64,000 nucleotides of DNA from an uncultured Bulleidia sp. (lineage in GTDB: Bacteria; Bacillota_I; Bacilli_A; Erysipelotrichales; Erysipelotrichaceae): assembly GCA_934725105.1 (NCBI GenBank), contig CAKVBD010000009.1, positions 1 through 64,000 of the forward strand, written 5' to 3'. Made by a program: the position numbers and the translations under genes. Below the pieces are notes generated by a model that worked only from the letters and a program-made list of their open reading frames with translations, ran no database searches and had not been told where the DNA came from. Every line of letters begins with the position of its first letter. Positions within the stretch are counted from its first letter, which is position 1. Of the stretch, positions 52,958 through 63,902 are shown one piece after another.

Positions 52958-52984
52958 CTAGCAGGCACGAAGAAAGAGTGCTAA
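52958..52984 (+). promoter_or_regulatory. CIRCE element 2 (left half degenerate)
   Basis: CTAGCAGGC (52958-52966), exactly 9 bases, then GAGTGCTAA (52976-52984). The right half is perfect; the left half matches TTAGCACTC at 6 of 9 positions. It lies downstream of the -10 box, just before the hrcA ribosome site. Confidence 0.7.
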
Positions 52985-53000
52985 AAAGGAGGTGTATGGA

Positions 53001-54029
53001 ATGCTGACGCCAAGAAGAATTGAAATATTCAAGGCTGTTGTGGATGACTTCATTCAAAACGCTGAACCAGTTGGCTCGAAAACATTACAGACAAGATATC
53101 ATCTGCCATACTCCAGTGCTACGATCCGTAATGATCTGCAGGCACTTGAAGAAATGGGATATCTTGAAAAGACACATACATCTTCAGGAAGAGTTCCTTC
53201 AACAATGGGGTATAAATTCTATTGTGAAAATCTATTGAGCGAATCTTCATTGGATAAGAAAATGGAAGTCGCAATTAGAAATGCATTTGAAACAAGTAAC
53301 CTGAATGTTGAAGATGCAATTCAACAAAGCTGTCAGATCTTAAGTGATATGACAAATATGACAAGCGGGGCCATTGGACCAGATGCTTCTTCACAAAGAC
53401 TGGAACATATTAAATTGTTCCCAATTGATGAAAGAAATGCGGTATGCGTCTTTATTACAGATTCAGGCCATACAGAAACAAAGAATTTCCACTTTGATGA
53501 AGATATTCCATTCAAGGATATTGAAACATGTACGGATATTCTAAACCAAAGACTCAAAGGTACACCAATTACAGAGCTAGCAGAAAAGATGGAATCCATC
53601 AAACCTGATCTTAGCAGTGTCATACAGCGTCATGAAATGTTATTTACAGCCTTTGTAAAAGCATTTGTCAAGTTTGCTTCTGATAATGTCTATTTCTCTG
53701 GAAAAGATCGGATGTTATATCAGCCAGAGTTTGAAGATATTAACAAGCTGAAAAAAATGATGACAATGTTCAATGATGCATCGGTATGGAAAAAGATGAA
53801 TGCTGATGAAAATGCGGTAGCAGTATCAACAAGAAGTGGTGCTGAACTCACATGGTATAACGATCTGGCAGTCGTTAGAAGCAAGTTTAAAGTGAATGGT
53901 GATGAAACGGGTGAATTCATGGTCATTGGACCTAGCCGAATGAATTATGACAAAGTTGTCAGCATGGTTGAATATGCGGCAAGAATGATAGAAAAGATGT
54001 ATAAAACTGGAGGTGATGATAGTGAATAA
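53001..54029 (+). CDS. hrcA: Heat-inducible transcription repressor HrcA
   Basis: A 342-residue repressor of class I heat-shock genes that binds CIRCE and is kept active by GroEL. The N-terminal winged helix is LTPRRIEIFKAVVDDFIQNAEPVGSKTL, with SSATIRNDLQALEEMGYLEKTHTSSGRVPS as the recognition part; the C-terminal GAF-like domain follows. ATG 53001 is used, 6 bases after AGGAGGTG; the GTG at 52992 lies within the ribosome site. It heads hrcA-grpE-dnaK-dnaJ-clpB and is preceded by two CIRCE-like sites, implying autoregulation. Confidence 0.95.
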   Translation: MLTPRRIEIFKAVVDDFIQNAEPVGSKTLQTRYHLPYSSATIRNDLQALEEMGYLEKTHTSSGRVPSTMGYKFYCENLLSESSLDKKMEVAIRNAFETSNLNVEDAIQQSCQILSDMTNMTSGAIGPDASSQRLEHIKLFPIDERNAVCVFITDSGHTETKNFHFDEDIPFKDIETCTDILNQRLKGTPITELAEKMESIKPDLSSVIQRHEMLFTAFVKAFVKFASDNVYFSGKDRMLYQPEFEDINKLKKMMTMFNDASVWKKMNADENAVAVSTRSGAELTWYNDLAVVRSKFKVNGDETGEFMVIGPSRMNYDKVVSMVEYAARMIEKMYKTGGDDSE

Positions 54030-54591
54030 AGACGAAAAGAAAGTTGAAGAAAAGGACGAGGCTGTCGTCGCTGAAGAAACAAAAGAAAACGTTGAAACAG
54101 AAAAAACAGAAGAAAAGAAAGAAACAAGTGAAGATGTGATTGCTTCATTAAACGAAGAAATCAAAAAGAAAGATGAAGAAATCGCAAAACTCAAAAATGC
54201 GTACGCTATGGCTTATGCAGATACAGAAAATACAAGAAAGAGACTCGTGAATGAATATGAGCAGAAACAAAAGTATCACATTCAGTCATTCGCAAAAGAA
54301 GTATTACCTGTATTAGATAACTGCGAAAGAGCATTAGCACAGGCAACACAGGATGAAGCGTATCGTAAAGGTGTAGAAATGATCTACAACCAGTTGAAAA
54401 CATGCCTTGAAAAAGAAGGTGTTACAGAAATCGAAGCACTTGGACAGCCATTCGATGGTAACTGGCATCAGGCTTTAATGACAGAAGTTAAAGAAGGTGT
54501 AGAACCAGGAATGGTAACAGAAGTACTACAAAAAGGATATAAATTGAAAGACCGCATCTTAAGAGCGGCTATGGTAAAGGTTAGCGAATAA
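54022..54591 (+). CDS. grpE: Nucleotide exchange factor GrpE
   Basis: A 189-residue co-chaperone that releases ADP from DnaK. A long, charged N-terminal coiled coil (Lys- and Glu-rich) leads to the signature FAKEVLPVLDNCERAL and the C-terminal beta domain with FDGNWHQAL and VLQKGYKLKDRILRAAMVKV. I favour GTG 54022, 8 bases after GGAGG, over ATG 54016, which overlaps the ribosome site. It overlaps hrcA by 8 bases. Confidence 0.93.
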   Translation: MNKDEKKVEEKDEAVVAEETKENVETEKTEEKKETSEDVIASLNEEIKKKDEEIAKLKNAYAMAYADTENTRKRLVNEYEQKQKYHIQSFAKEVLPVLDNCERALAQATQDEAYRKGVEMIYNQLKTCLEKEGVTEIEALGQPFDGNWHQALMTEVKEGVEPGMVTEVLQKGYKLKDRILRAAMVKVSE

Positions 54592-56430
<1,839 letters not shown>

Positions 56431-56437
56431 TCATAAT

Positions 56438-56469
56438 GAATGCGGAATGTAATTTCCGCATTCTTATTT
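56438..56469 (+). terminator. Hairpin terminator or attenuator between dnaK and dnaJ
   Basis: GAATGCGGAA (56438-56447) and TTCCGCATTC (56454-56463) followed by a T-rich tail with one A. It may reduce expression of dnaJ and clpB relative to dnaK. Confidence 0.7.
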
Positions 56470-56491
56470 CAAAGAATAAGTGAGGTTTTGT

Positions 56492-57646
56492 ATGGCAGAT
56501 AAGCGAGATTACTATGAGGTATTAGGCGTATCCAAAAATGCAACCGATGATGAAATCAAACGAGCCTATCGAAAGCTCGCTAAGAAGTATCATCCGGATT
56601 TGAATAAAGCACCTGATGCCGCTGAAAAATTTAAAGAAGTCAATGAAGCAAATGAAGTATTGTCTGATCCTAAAAAAAGACAGGCATATGACCAGTTTGG
56701 CTTTGCAGGTGTAGATCCACAAGCTGCGGGCGGCAATGGATTTGGAGGCGGATTCTCTGGATTCTCTTCTGGTAACTTCAGCGACTTTGGAGATATTTTT
56801 GGAGATATCTTTGGATCTGGTATGGGTGGTTTTTCATCATCTTCTAGATCTAGAGCAAAGCAAGGACCACAAAAGGGTGAAGATGTATTTAGAAGAATGT
56901 CTATTTCTTTTATGGATGCATGTTTTGGTAAAACAGAAACTTTGAATCTGACATTTGATGAGCAGTGTGAACATTGTCATGGTACAGGAGCTGAAAGTCC
57001 TAGTGATATTGAAGACTGTCCTAGATGTCATGGAACTGGATACGTTGAATCTGTGCAGCAGTCTTTGTTTGGCATGATGCGTACACAAAGTCCATGTCCA
57101 GATTGTCATGGTACAGGTAAGCATGTTAGAAAGGCTTGTCATGTTTGTCATGGACAAGGCTACACACGAAAGACTTCACCAGTTGAAATCAAGATTCCTG
57201 CAGGTATTTCCAGCGGTCAGCAGTTAAGAGTTGCTGGTAAAGGAAGTCGTGGAAGCAATGGTGGACCAAATGGTGATCTCTATATTGAAATCAACGTACA
57301 GCCACATAAGTATTTTGTAAGAGATGGTAAAGATATTTACCTTGATATTCCAGTCAGTGCAGTGGATGCTACGATTGGTACTTCAGTAGATGTACCTACA
57401 ATTGACGGGGATGTTTCTATGAAGATCCCTGCAGGTACACAGGATGGCACAAAATTAAGATTAAAAGGAAAAGGTGTTGTTGATCTTAGAGGCGGCAAGA
57501 AGGGTGATGAAATCGTCACTGTTCGCGTAAAAGTAAACGATGACCTTTCTAGAAAAGAAAAAGAACTCTATAAGCAGTTACAGGAGTTACAAGAATCCTC
57601 TAGGTCTGAAACACTTTGGACAAAATTTAAAAACCAGTTTAAATAG
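56492..57646 (+). CDS. dnaJ: Chaperone DnaJ (Hsp40)
   Basis: A 384-residue co-chaperone that delivers clients to DnaK and stimulates its ATPase. The J domain has the HPD motif (KKYHPDLNK), then a long Gly/Phe/Ser-rich linker, four CxxCxGxG zinc repeats ([32 protein letters not shown]) and the client-binding C-terminal domain. ATG 56492 is preceded by GAGG. The start at 56480 is a TTG-type frame extension and is rejected. Confidence 0.96.
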   Translation: MADKRDYYEVLGVSKNATDDEIKRAYRKLAKKYHPDLNKAPDAAEKFKEVNEANEVLSDPKKRQAYDQFGFAGVDPQAAGGNGFGGGFSGFSSGNFSDFGDIFGDIFGSGMGGFSSSSRSRAKQGPQKGEDVFRRMSISFMDACFGKTETLNLTFDEQCEHCHGTGAESPSDIEDCPRCHGTGYVESVQQSLFGMMRTQSPCPDCHGTGKHVRKACHVCHGQGYTRKTSPVEIKIPAGISSGQQLRVAGKGSRGSNGGPNGDLYIEINVQPHKYFVRDGKDIYLDIPVSAVDATIGTSVDVPTIDGDVSMKIPAGTQDGTKLRLKGKGVVDLRGGKKGDEIVTVRVKVNDDLSRKEKELYKQLQELQESSRSETLWTKFKNQFK

Positions 57647-57669
57647 AAAACTGTAAAGGAGGTGGTATC

Positions 57670-60231
57670 ATGAATCCTGAAATCATGACTGAAATTCTCC
57701 AACAAATTATTAATAACGCAGTTACAAAAGCACAGGAAAATCATCATTCACAAATTGCGGTAGAACATGTTCTATGTGCAATGTGTGAAGATGACAACCT
57801 GGATGGAATATTCGAAAGAATGAATGTTCCAAAATCTAAATTTCTGACGATTGTGAAAAGATCACTATCTAACATGGCAAGTGTAGATGGTGCAAATGAT
57901 CTTACAATTGATCGTTATCTTCAGCAGGCATATCAGTACGCTATGGATTATATGAAAAAGCTTGGCGATACATATATGAGTGCTGCGGATCTATTGATTG
58001 GTATCTTTGAAACAAATGCACCAGTTGTAAATGAACTCATGAATACGCTGCATTTCACATTAAAAGATATCATCAAAGCAGAAAATGATAGAAGAGGAGG
58101 TATGAAGATGGACGAAAAAACAAACGAAAGCCAACTTGATGCCTTAAGTAAATATGGCAGAGATTTGGTACAAGAAGTGAAAGATCACAAAATTGATCCT
58201 GTCATCGGTAGAGATGAAGAAATCAGACGTGTGATTGAAATCTTATCTCGTAAAACAAAAAACAACCCTGTATTGATTGGTGAACCAGGTGTTGGTAAAA
58301 CGGCAATCTGTGAAGGATTGGCACAGCGTATTTACCATGATGAAGTACCAGAGGGATTAAAGAATAAAAAACTCATTGAACTCGATATGGGTGCTTTGAT
58401 TGCTGGTGCAAAATACAGAGGTGAATTTGAAGAAAGACTCAAAGGTGTTTTAAAACAGGTTCAAAAGGCAAATGGCGATATTATTCTGTTTATTGATGAA
58501 ATCCATAACCTTGTTGGTGCTGGAAAGACAGAAGGATCCATGGATGCGGCGAACTTGTTGAAACCACTGCTTGCTAGAGGGGAATTGAGATGTATTGGTG
58601 CAACGACATTCAATGAATATCGTCAATACATTGAAAAAGACAGAGCTCTAGAAAGAAGATTCCAGAAAGTTCTTGTCAATGAACCAACAGTAGATGATAC
58701 GATTGCAATCTTAAGAGGTTTGAAAGAACGTTTTGAAAACTATCATCATGTAACAATCAAGGATGAAGCACTTGTTGCGGCAGCGAAGCTTTCTGATCGT
58801 TATATTACAGACCGTTTCTTGCCTGATAAGGCAATTGACCTTGTGGATGAAGCTTGTTCTTCTATTCGTGTAGAATTAGACTCTATGCCTACAGAATTAT
58901 ATGAACTTGATCGTAAACAAAAGCTTTTGGATATGGAATTAAAATCATTGAAGAAAGAAAAAGATGATAAGTCATTAGCAAGAAAAGCTGAAATTGAAAA
59001 AGAACTTGCAGATGTCAATGAAAAGCTTGAAGCTGGCGTTTCTAAATGGAATGCTGAAAAGGAAAGTGATAAATCTATCGCTTCCTATCAGAATGAACTA
59101 GAAGAAGCAAAGAAGCAGTATGATTTAGCACGTGAAAGAAATGACTATGATAAAGCTGGGCAGCTATTATATTCAACAATTCCAGCACTAGAAAAGAAAA
59201 TTAAGGATTCTATGAATACAGATGAATCTTCATCTGATTCTATGCTGAAAAGAGTTGTTGATGAAGAAGAAATCAATGAGATCGTATCTAGATGGACACA
59301 TATTGATATTTCAAGATTAAAGTCCAGTGAAAAAGATAAAATCCTGCATCTCAAAGATTTCCTGGCAAAACGTGTGATGGGACAAGATGAAGCACTTGAA
59401 CTTGTGACAGATGCAATTATGCGTTCCAAAGCAAATATCCAAGATGAAAATCGTCCACTTGGTTCCTTCATGTTCCTGGGTCCTACAGGTGTAGGTAAAA
59501 CTGAAGTTGCGAAAGCACTGGCACAGCAGTTATTCGACGATGAAAGCAATATTGTCAGAATCGATATGAGCGAATACATGGAGAAATTCAGTGTTTCTAG
59601 ATTAATTGGTGCTCCTCCAGGATACGTTGGATACGAAGAAGGCGGTCAGTTAACAGAAGCTGTTAGAAGACATCCATATTCCATCGTTCTTCTTGATGAA
59701 GTAGAAAAGGCACACCCAGATGTATTTAATATCCTGCTTCAAATATTGGATGATGGAAGAATCACAGATTCTAAAGGTGTAACAGTAGATTTCAAAAATA
59801 CAATCATTATCATGACAAGTAACCTTGGCAGTGAATATGCTTTTGAAAAAGATGAAGAAACACGTAGAAAGCATTATGAAGATGCAGTACATGCATTCTT
59901 TAAACCAGAATTTGTCAATCGTATCGATGAAATCATTGTATTCAATGCATTAGGTGTTGAAGTACAGAAGAAGATTGCAGATAAGTTCTTAGGCTTGCTT
60001 GCTGATAGATTGAAAGAAAAAGATATCACTCTAGAAGTTACAGAGAAAGCAAAAGAAAGAATTATCAAGCTAGGTGTGGATCCTCAATTTGGTGCTAGAC
60101 CAATGAGAAGACATATCCAGCGTGGAATTGAAACAGAAATTGCGAAAGTCATTCTTTCTACAGATAACATTGCCAACAAGACAATTGTTGTAGATGCAGA
60201 TGACAATCAATATTTATTCTCTGTAAAATAG
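57670..60231 (+). CDS. clpB: ClpB disaggregase
   Basis: An 853-residue Hsp104-type AAA+ disaggregase working with DnaK. The N-terminal domain spans residues 1-145, D1 has Walker [10 protein letters not shown], the coiled-coil M domain lies at about 400-510, and D2 has GPTGVGKTE with the arginine-finger-bearing C-terminal part. AAAGGAGGTGG precedes the ATG. A second, internal start with its own GAGGAGG lies in frame at codon 147. It is the last gene of the heat-shock cluster. Confidence 0.95.
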   Translation: MNPEIMTEILQQIINNAVTKAQENHHSQIAVEHVLCAMCEDDNLDGIFERMNVPKSKFLTIVKRSLSNMASVDGANDLTIDRYLQQAYQYAMDYMKKLGDTYMSAADLLIGIFETNAPVVNELMNTLHFTLKDIIKAENDRRGGMKMDEKTNESQLDALSKYGRDLVQEVKDHKIDPVIGRDEEIRRVIEILSRKTKNNPVLIGEPGVGKTAICEGLAQRIYHDEVPEGLKNKKLIELDMGALIAGAKYRGEFEERLKGVLKQVQKANGDIILFIDEIHNLVGAGKTEGSMDAANLLKPLLARGELRCIGATTFNEYRQYIEKDRALERRFQKVLVNEPTVDDTIAILRGLKERFENYHHVTIKDEALVAAAKLSDRYITDRFLPDKAIDLVDEACSSIRVELDSMPTELYELDRKQKLLDMELKSLKKEKDDKSLARKAEIEKELADVNEKLEAGVSKWNAEKESDKSIASYQNELEEAKKQYDLARERNDYDKAGQLLYSTIPALEKKIKDSMNTDESSSDSMLKRVVDEEEINEIVSRWTHIDISRLKSSEKDKILHLKDFLAKRVMGQDEALELVTDAIMRSKANIQDENRPLGSFMFLGPTGVGKTEVAKALAQQLFDDESNIVRIDMSEYMEKFSVSRLIGAPPGYVGYEEGGQLTEAVRRHPYSIVLLDEVEKAHPDVFNILLQILDDGRITDSKGVTVDFKNTIIIMTSNLGSEYAFEKDEETRRKHYEDAVHAFFKPEFVNRIDEIIVFNALGVEVQKKIADKFLGLLADRLKEKDITLEVTEKAKERIIKLGVDPQFGARPMRRHIQRGIETEIAKVILSTDNIANKTIVVDADDNQYLFSVK
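58094..58110 (+). promoter_or_regulatory. Internal ribosome site and start in clpB
   Basis: GAGGAGG (58094-58100) is followed 7 bases later by an in-frame ATG at 58108, codon 147 of clpB. It would produce ClpB lacking the N-terminal domain, as the internal start does in E. coli ClpB. Confidence 0.6.
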
Positions 60232-60240
60232 ATATGAAAA

Positions 60241-60272
60241 CAGGATAGAATATAATCTATCCTGCTTTTTTT
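60241..60272. terminator. Bidirectional terminator between clpB and galT
   Basis: CAGGATAGA (60241-60249) and TCTATCCTG (60256-60264) followed by a T-run on the + strand; the opposite strand also shows a T-rich tail. Confidence 0.85.
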
Positions 60273-61773
60273 ATGAATTCACTTTTGAAATAAATGCATC
60301 AAATCCATTGCGACCATTTTCATCGTCTTTATAGATACCAGCATTTTCTAATACTTCAGCAAATACATAACCAATTTCATCCTGAATAATAGAATCAATA
60401 TTGTCTGAATTGATATCTGTATACTTCTTTTTGATACCTTCAGCCCATACCGCATGAGAAGCAATGACTGGGTTAGAAGCGATATCTTCATTGTTTAGAA
60501 TTGCTTTTTTCAATGTTTCCATTTCATTGAGCAATCTTGCTGGAAGTACCGCAAGCCCCATAACTTCAATCAAGCCAATATTTTCTTTCTTGATGTGATG
60601 GAGATGTGGGTGTGGATGGAAGATACCAAGAGGATATTGCTCACTTGTTAGATTATTTCTTAAGACAAGATCCAATTCATACTTGCCATCTTTCATTCTC
60701 GCAATTGGAGTGATTGTATTATGAGGTGTATCGTTTGTAAATGCTTCAATACCACATGTTTCATCACTGTAGTTTTTCCATGTTTGTAAAATATGATCTG
60801 CAAGTTCTACGATTCTAGAAGGTGATGTACCATCTAAACGAATCACAGACATTGGCCATTCAACAATACCAGCTTCTACATCTTCAAATCCTTTGAATGC
60901 AACAGATTTACGCAAAGGTGCTTTTGCCATCGCAAATGTATAATTACCACCCTGGAAATGTTCATGAGATAAGATAGAACCACCACAGATTGGAAGATCA
61001 GAGTTAGATCCAATTGTGTAATGCGGGAAAATATCTAAGAATTCGAGAAGACGTGTAAATGTTGCCTTTTCAATCTTCATTGGACGGTGAGCTTCAGATA
61101 GAACGATGCAATGTTCATTGTAATAAACATATGGGCTATACTGCATGAACCATGCTTCATGATCCAGTGTCAATGGAATCTGTCTTAATGTAAAACGTGC
61201 TGGATGATCAAGTCTTCCCGCAAAACCTTCATTTTCGTGACAGAGAAGATCTACAGGATAACGATTCTGGCTTTGATTTGCGGCAGCAGCAATTGCCTTT
61301 GGATCCTTTTCAGGTTTGGATAGGTTGATTGTAATATCTAAATCACCATATTTTGTAGATGTAACCCATTTACGATCCTTTGCGATACGGTAACGACGAA
61401 TATAGTCAGAATCACAACTAAGCTTATAGAAATAATCTGTAGCTTTTTTTGGTGATTCTTTATATAGAGCATCAAATGTATGTCTTACTTGACTTGGTCT
61501 TGGTGTTAAACAATTCATCAGTCTAGTATCAAACAAATCTCTTGATGCAATACCATCTTCAATCACACCTCTATCTGCAGCATCATCTAATAATACTTTC
61601 AAGATTTCTTCTAGAGGGTGTGCTTCTCCACTTTCAGGATGAAAAGATGCATCTACATCTAATTTCATTGTATCTAGCAATGCATTTGTTACATAAAAGA
61701 TATCACTTTCTTCAATGAGTTCTGTGTCTAAACCATAGCGAATAAGTGAGTGAATAGCTTCAATTGTATTCAT
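60271..61773 (-). CDS. galT: UDP-glucose-hexose-1-phosphate uridylyltransferase (class II)
   Basis: A 500-residue Leloir-pathway enzyme exchanging UMP between UDP-glucose and galactose 1-phosphate. The length and the motif HPHPHLHHIKKENIGLIE are those of the Bacillota class II GalT, distinct from the short E. coli type. The N-terminal half contains IEAIHSLIRYGL and the middle HEHFQGG segment. AAGGAG precedes the start on the minus strand. galK and galE are not adjacent. It is divergent from a small membrane protein gene across a palindrome. Confidence 0.93.
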   Translation of the reverse strand: MNTIEAIHSLIRYGLDTELIEESDIFYVTNALLDTMKLDVDASFHPESGEAHPLEEILKVLLDDAADRGVIEDGIASRDLFDTRLMNCLTPRPSQVRHTFDALYKESPKKATDYFYKLSCDSDYIRRYRIAKDRKWVTSTKYGDLDITINLSKPEKDPKAIAAAANQSQNRYPVDLLCHENEGFAGRLDHPARFTLRQIPLTLDHEAWFMQYSPYVYYNEHCIVLSEAHRPMKIEKATFTRLLEFLDIFPHYTIGSNSDLPICGGSILSHEHFQGGNYTFAMAKAPLRKSVAFKGFEDVEAGIVEWPMSVIRLDGTSPSRIVELADHILQTWKNYSDETCGIEAFTNDTPHNTITPIARMKDGKYELDLVLRNNLTSEQYPLGIFHPHPHLHHIKKENIGLIEVMGLAVLPARLLNEMETLKKAILNNEDIASNPVIASHAVWAEGIKKKYTDINSDNIDSIIQDEIGYVFAEVLENAGIYKDDENGRNGFDAFISKVNS

Positions 61774-61830
61774 GATTTCTAACTCCTTAATTTTTCATCT
61801 ATCATTTTATTCTAATTGTGAATGAGATAC

Positions 61831-61849
61831 TATCTAAATATTTTAGATA
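61831..61849. promoter_or_regulatory. Palindrome between galT and the divergent membrane protein gene
   Basis: TATCTAAA (61831-61838) and TTTAGATA (61842-61849) are perfect inverted repeats with a 3-base centre. A TATAAT for the + strand gene lies downstream at 61881-61886. A regulator binding site is possible. Confidence 0.45.
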
Positions 61850-61915
61850 TAATCATGAATATTTTAAGTATAGTCTATGATATAATACCTTCATTGAGTT
61901 TAAGAGGTAGAAAAA

Positions 61916-62437
61916 ATGAATCTTGGTTTAAATGATATTATCAATATCGTTATTGGTGTGGTTTTTATTGGTTTATCCATTCCACTATTCTTCCGCTGGA
62001 AGAAACTAAATGGCAAAGTTATCATTGCTGATCAGCAATGGTCTACAATGCGAATCTTGTTCCTTGTTGTAGGAGTACTATCCGTTCTTTCTATGTTTAC
62101 ACAAGGTGCAAGCATGTCTATTTTTGATATCTTCCGTCTAACAGGTACAATCATAGCAGTATCTGTATACATGGTTGTTAGAGATGGCGTTGGTGAAGAA
62201 GGGCTTGTTAGTGGAGGAAAGATGATTCCTTGGAGTGAAGTACGTGCATATGACTATGAAAAAAGAAAAAATGTCATTGCGGTATTCTTTACAGTAGAAT
62301 CTCAGAACGAAAAGAAGCCGGATGATTATAGAAGTAAAGAATTAGACTTCTCTTTACAGGATGAAGAGCAGCTGAAAAGATTCCTTGAAACAAATCTAGG
62401 AAGAAAATATACAAGAATGAAGAAGAATTCCAAGTGA
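61916..62437 (+). CDS. Small membrane protein of unknown function
   Basis: A 173-residue protein with two or three membrane spans in its first half (INIVIGVVFIGLSIPLFF, ILFLVVGVLSVLSMF, LTGTIIAVSVYMVV) and a soluble C-terminal part that begins DGVGEEGLVSGGKMIPWSEV. The WSEVRAYDYE pattern resembles bacterial PH-like membrane proteins (DUF5673-type), but the call is tentative. AAGAGGTAG precedes the ATG. A terminator overlaps its end. Confidence 0.6.
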   Translation: MNLGLNDIINIVIGVVFIGLSIPLFFRWKKLNGKVIIADQQWSTMRILFLVVGVLSVLSMFTQGASMSIFDIFRLTGTIIAVSVYMVVRDGVGEEGLVSGGKMIPWSEVRAYDYEKRKNVIAVFFTVESQNEKKPDDYRSKELDFSLQDEEQLKRFLETNLGRKYTRMKKNSK

Positions 62438-62451
62438 GTTCTTCTTTTTTT
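62420..62451 (+). terminator. Terminator overlapping the end of the small membrane protein gene
   Basis: AAGAAGAA (62420-62427) and TTCTTCTT (62439-62446) followed by T residues. Confidence 0.7.
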
Positions 62452-62458
62452 ATGTGAC

Positions 62459-62487
62459 TTGCAAATACGGCGGTTTCGTTTCATAAT
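62459..62487 (+). promoter_or_regulatory. Promoter of the nrtR-pncA-pncB operon
   Basis: TTGCAA (62459-62464), 17 bases, CATAAT (62482-62487). Transcription would start near 62494, within the palindromic operator. Confidence 0.6.
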
Positions 62488-62491
62488 ATTC

Positions 62492-62508
62492 ATAGTCAAA
62501 GTGACTAT
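62492..62508. promoter_or_regulatory. Probable NrtR operator
   Basis: ATAGTCA and TGACTAT flank a 3-base centre, a perfect palindrome located at the predicted transcription start of nrtR. It is a good candidate for repression by NrtR. Confidence 0.6.
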
Positions 62509-62515
62509 ATTGAGT

Positions 62516-63379
62516 ATGGAAAAAATAAATGAATATGGAGAAACTTTAGAACAGTTTCTAAAAAATTATGATGAAAACAAATATAGAAGACCTAGTAATA
62601 CAGTGGATATGATCTTGTTTACTGTATATGAAGGAAATCTAAAAGTACTGCTGGTTAAAAGAAAGAATCATCCATTTATTGGTGATTGGGCGATGCCTGG
62701 TGGATTCATTGAATTTGAAGAAGATATGGAACAGGCAGTATTGAGAGAGTTAAAGGAAGAAACAAGTATTTCAAAGTATACATACTTTAGACAGTTATAT
62801 ACATTTGGAAATGCAGATCGTGATCCTAGAACGCGTATTATTACGACAGTCTATCTTTCTATGACACCTTCCAGCAACATTAAAAATACACATGCCAGTG
62901 ATGATGCAAAAGATGCTAGATGGTTCAATATTTCAAAGAAAACAATTTCTTCTACACAGAAAGGTAGAAAATCACTTCTTTGTTTAGACAACGATCAGGA
63001 AGATATTCATATCTGTTATGAAATCAAAGACAATGCGAAACGAAATTACGTAGAAAGTAAATCGAAATGGCTGGAAAAGAAGAGTAATGCGATGCTTGCC
63101 GCAGACCATATCAAGGCAATCAATATGGCAATGGATGTATTGAAAAGCCGTGTTGCTTCTACTGGTATCTTGTTTAATCTGTTGCCGAATGAATGTACAT
63201 TACGCCAGATCCAGGATGCGTATGAAGCTGTGATTGGTCATAAAGTCGATACAGGTAATTTTAGAAGAGATATTAAAAAGATGTTGATTGATACAGGAAA
63301 GAAAACAAAAGGGATTGGAAAGCGTGCTTCTTTGTATCAGTTTAACCCAATGTATGATTTCTTAAAGGAGAATTTATGA
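62516..63379 (+). CDS. nrtR: NrtR-type Nudix regulator of NAD metabolism
   Basis: A 287-residue protein with an N-terminal Nudix domain (box GGFIEFEEDMEQAVLRELKEE at about residues 61-81, with all the conserved acidic positions) and a C-terminal winged-helix domain (LPNECTLRQIQDAYEAVIGHKVDTGNFRRDI). This architecture defines NrtR, the ADP-ribose-sensing repressor of NAD biosynthesis genes. The following genes encode a nicotinamidase-like enzyme and nicotinate phosphoribosyltransferase, which strongly supports the call. Start ATG 62516 lies after the palindrome; the open frame to 62459 includes the promoter and is rejected. No strong ribosome site is seen. Confidence 0.85.
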   Translation: MEKINEYGETLEQFLKNYDENKYRRPSNTVDMILFTVYEGNLKVLLVKRKNHPFIGDWAMPGGFIEFEEDMEQAVLRELKEETSISKYTYFRQLYTFGNADRDPRTRIITTVYLSMTPSSNIKNTHASDDAKDARWFNISKKTISSTQKGRKSLLCLDNDQEDIHICYEIKDNAKRNYVESKSKWLEKKSNAMLAADHIKAINMAMDVLKSRVASTGILFNLLPNECTLRQIQDAYEAVIGHKVDTGNFRRDIKKMLIDTGKKTKGIGKRASLYQFNPMYDFLKENL

Positions 63380-63891
63380 AAAAGGTATTGGTAATTGTAG
63401 ATGTGCAGAATGATTTTGTAGATGGTGCTTTAGGCACAAAAGAGGCAGTGGAAATTCTTCCATATGTGAAAGAAGAAATTGCTAAAAAGTATGATGATGT
63501 ATTTGTAACATTTGATACACATGAAGAAAACTATCTAGATACACTGGAAGGAAAGAATCTTCCAGTGAAACACTGCATTCGTCATACAGAAGGATGGGAA
63601 TTAAACAAAGAAATTCAGGATGCTTTAGAAAATGTATCGTTTATTCCTGTAGAAAAGCCAACATTTGCCTCTTGCACACTTGTACAGATGATCACTGCTT
63701 TACAGCCAGATGAAATTACACTTGTTGGATTATGTACAGATATTTGTGTGATTTCAAATGCATTGCTGCTAAGAGCAGCTTTGTATAATACAACGATCAA
63801 TGTTGTTGAAAAAGCATGTGCTGGCGTAACAAAAGAAAAGCACCTGGCAGCATTAGAAACAATGAGATCATGTCAGATCAATGTTTTATAG
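63376..63891 (+). CDS. pncA: Nicotinamidase / isochorismatase-family cysteine hydrolase
   Basis: A 171-residue hydrolase with the catalytic triad positions: Asp in VDVQNDFVDG (near residue 9), Lys in EKPTFAS (near 94), and the nucleophilic Cys in GLCTDICVIS (near 119-124). Size, motifs and position between nrtR and pncB indicate nicotinamide deamidation to nicotinate. AAAGGAG precedes the ATG, which overlaps the nrtR stop by 4 bases. Confidence 0.87.
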   Translation: MKKVLVIVDVQNDFVDGALGTKEAVEILPYVKEEIAKKYDDVFVTFDTHEENYLDTLEGKNLPVKHCIRHTEGWELNKEIQDALENVSFIPVEKPTFASCTLVQMITALQPDEITLVGLCTDICVISNALLLRAALYNTTINVVEKACAGVTKEKHLAALETMRSCQINVL

Positions 63892-63902
63892 GAGGAAAAG
63901 AA

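Noticed and set aside
52914..52984. A single CIRCE with a 53-base spacer
   Set aside because: Two elements with the normal 9-base spacing explain the sequence better than one with an unprecedented spacer, though the outer pairing is noted.
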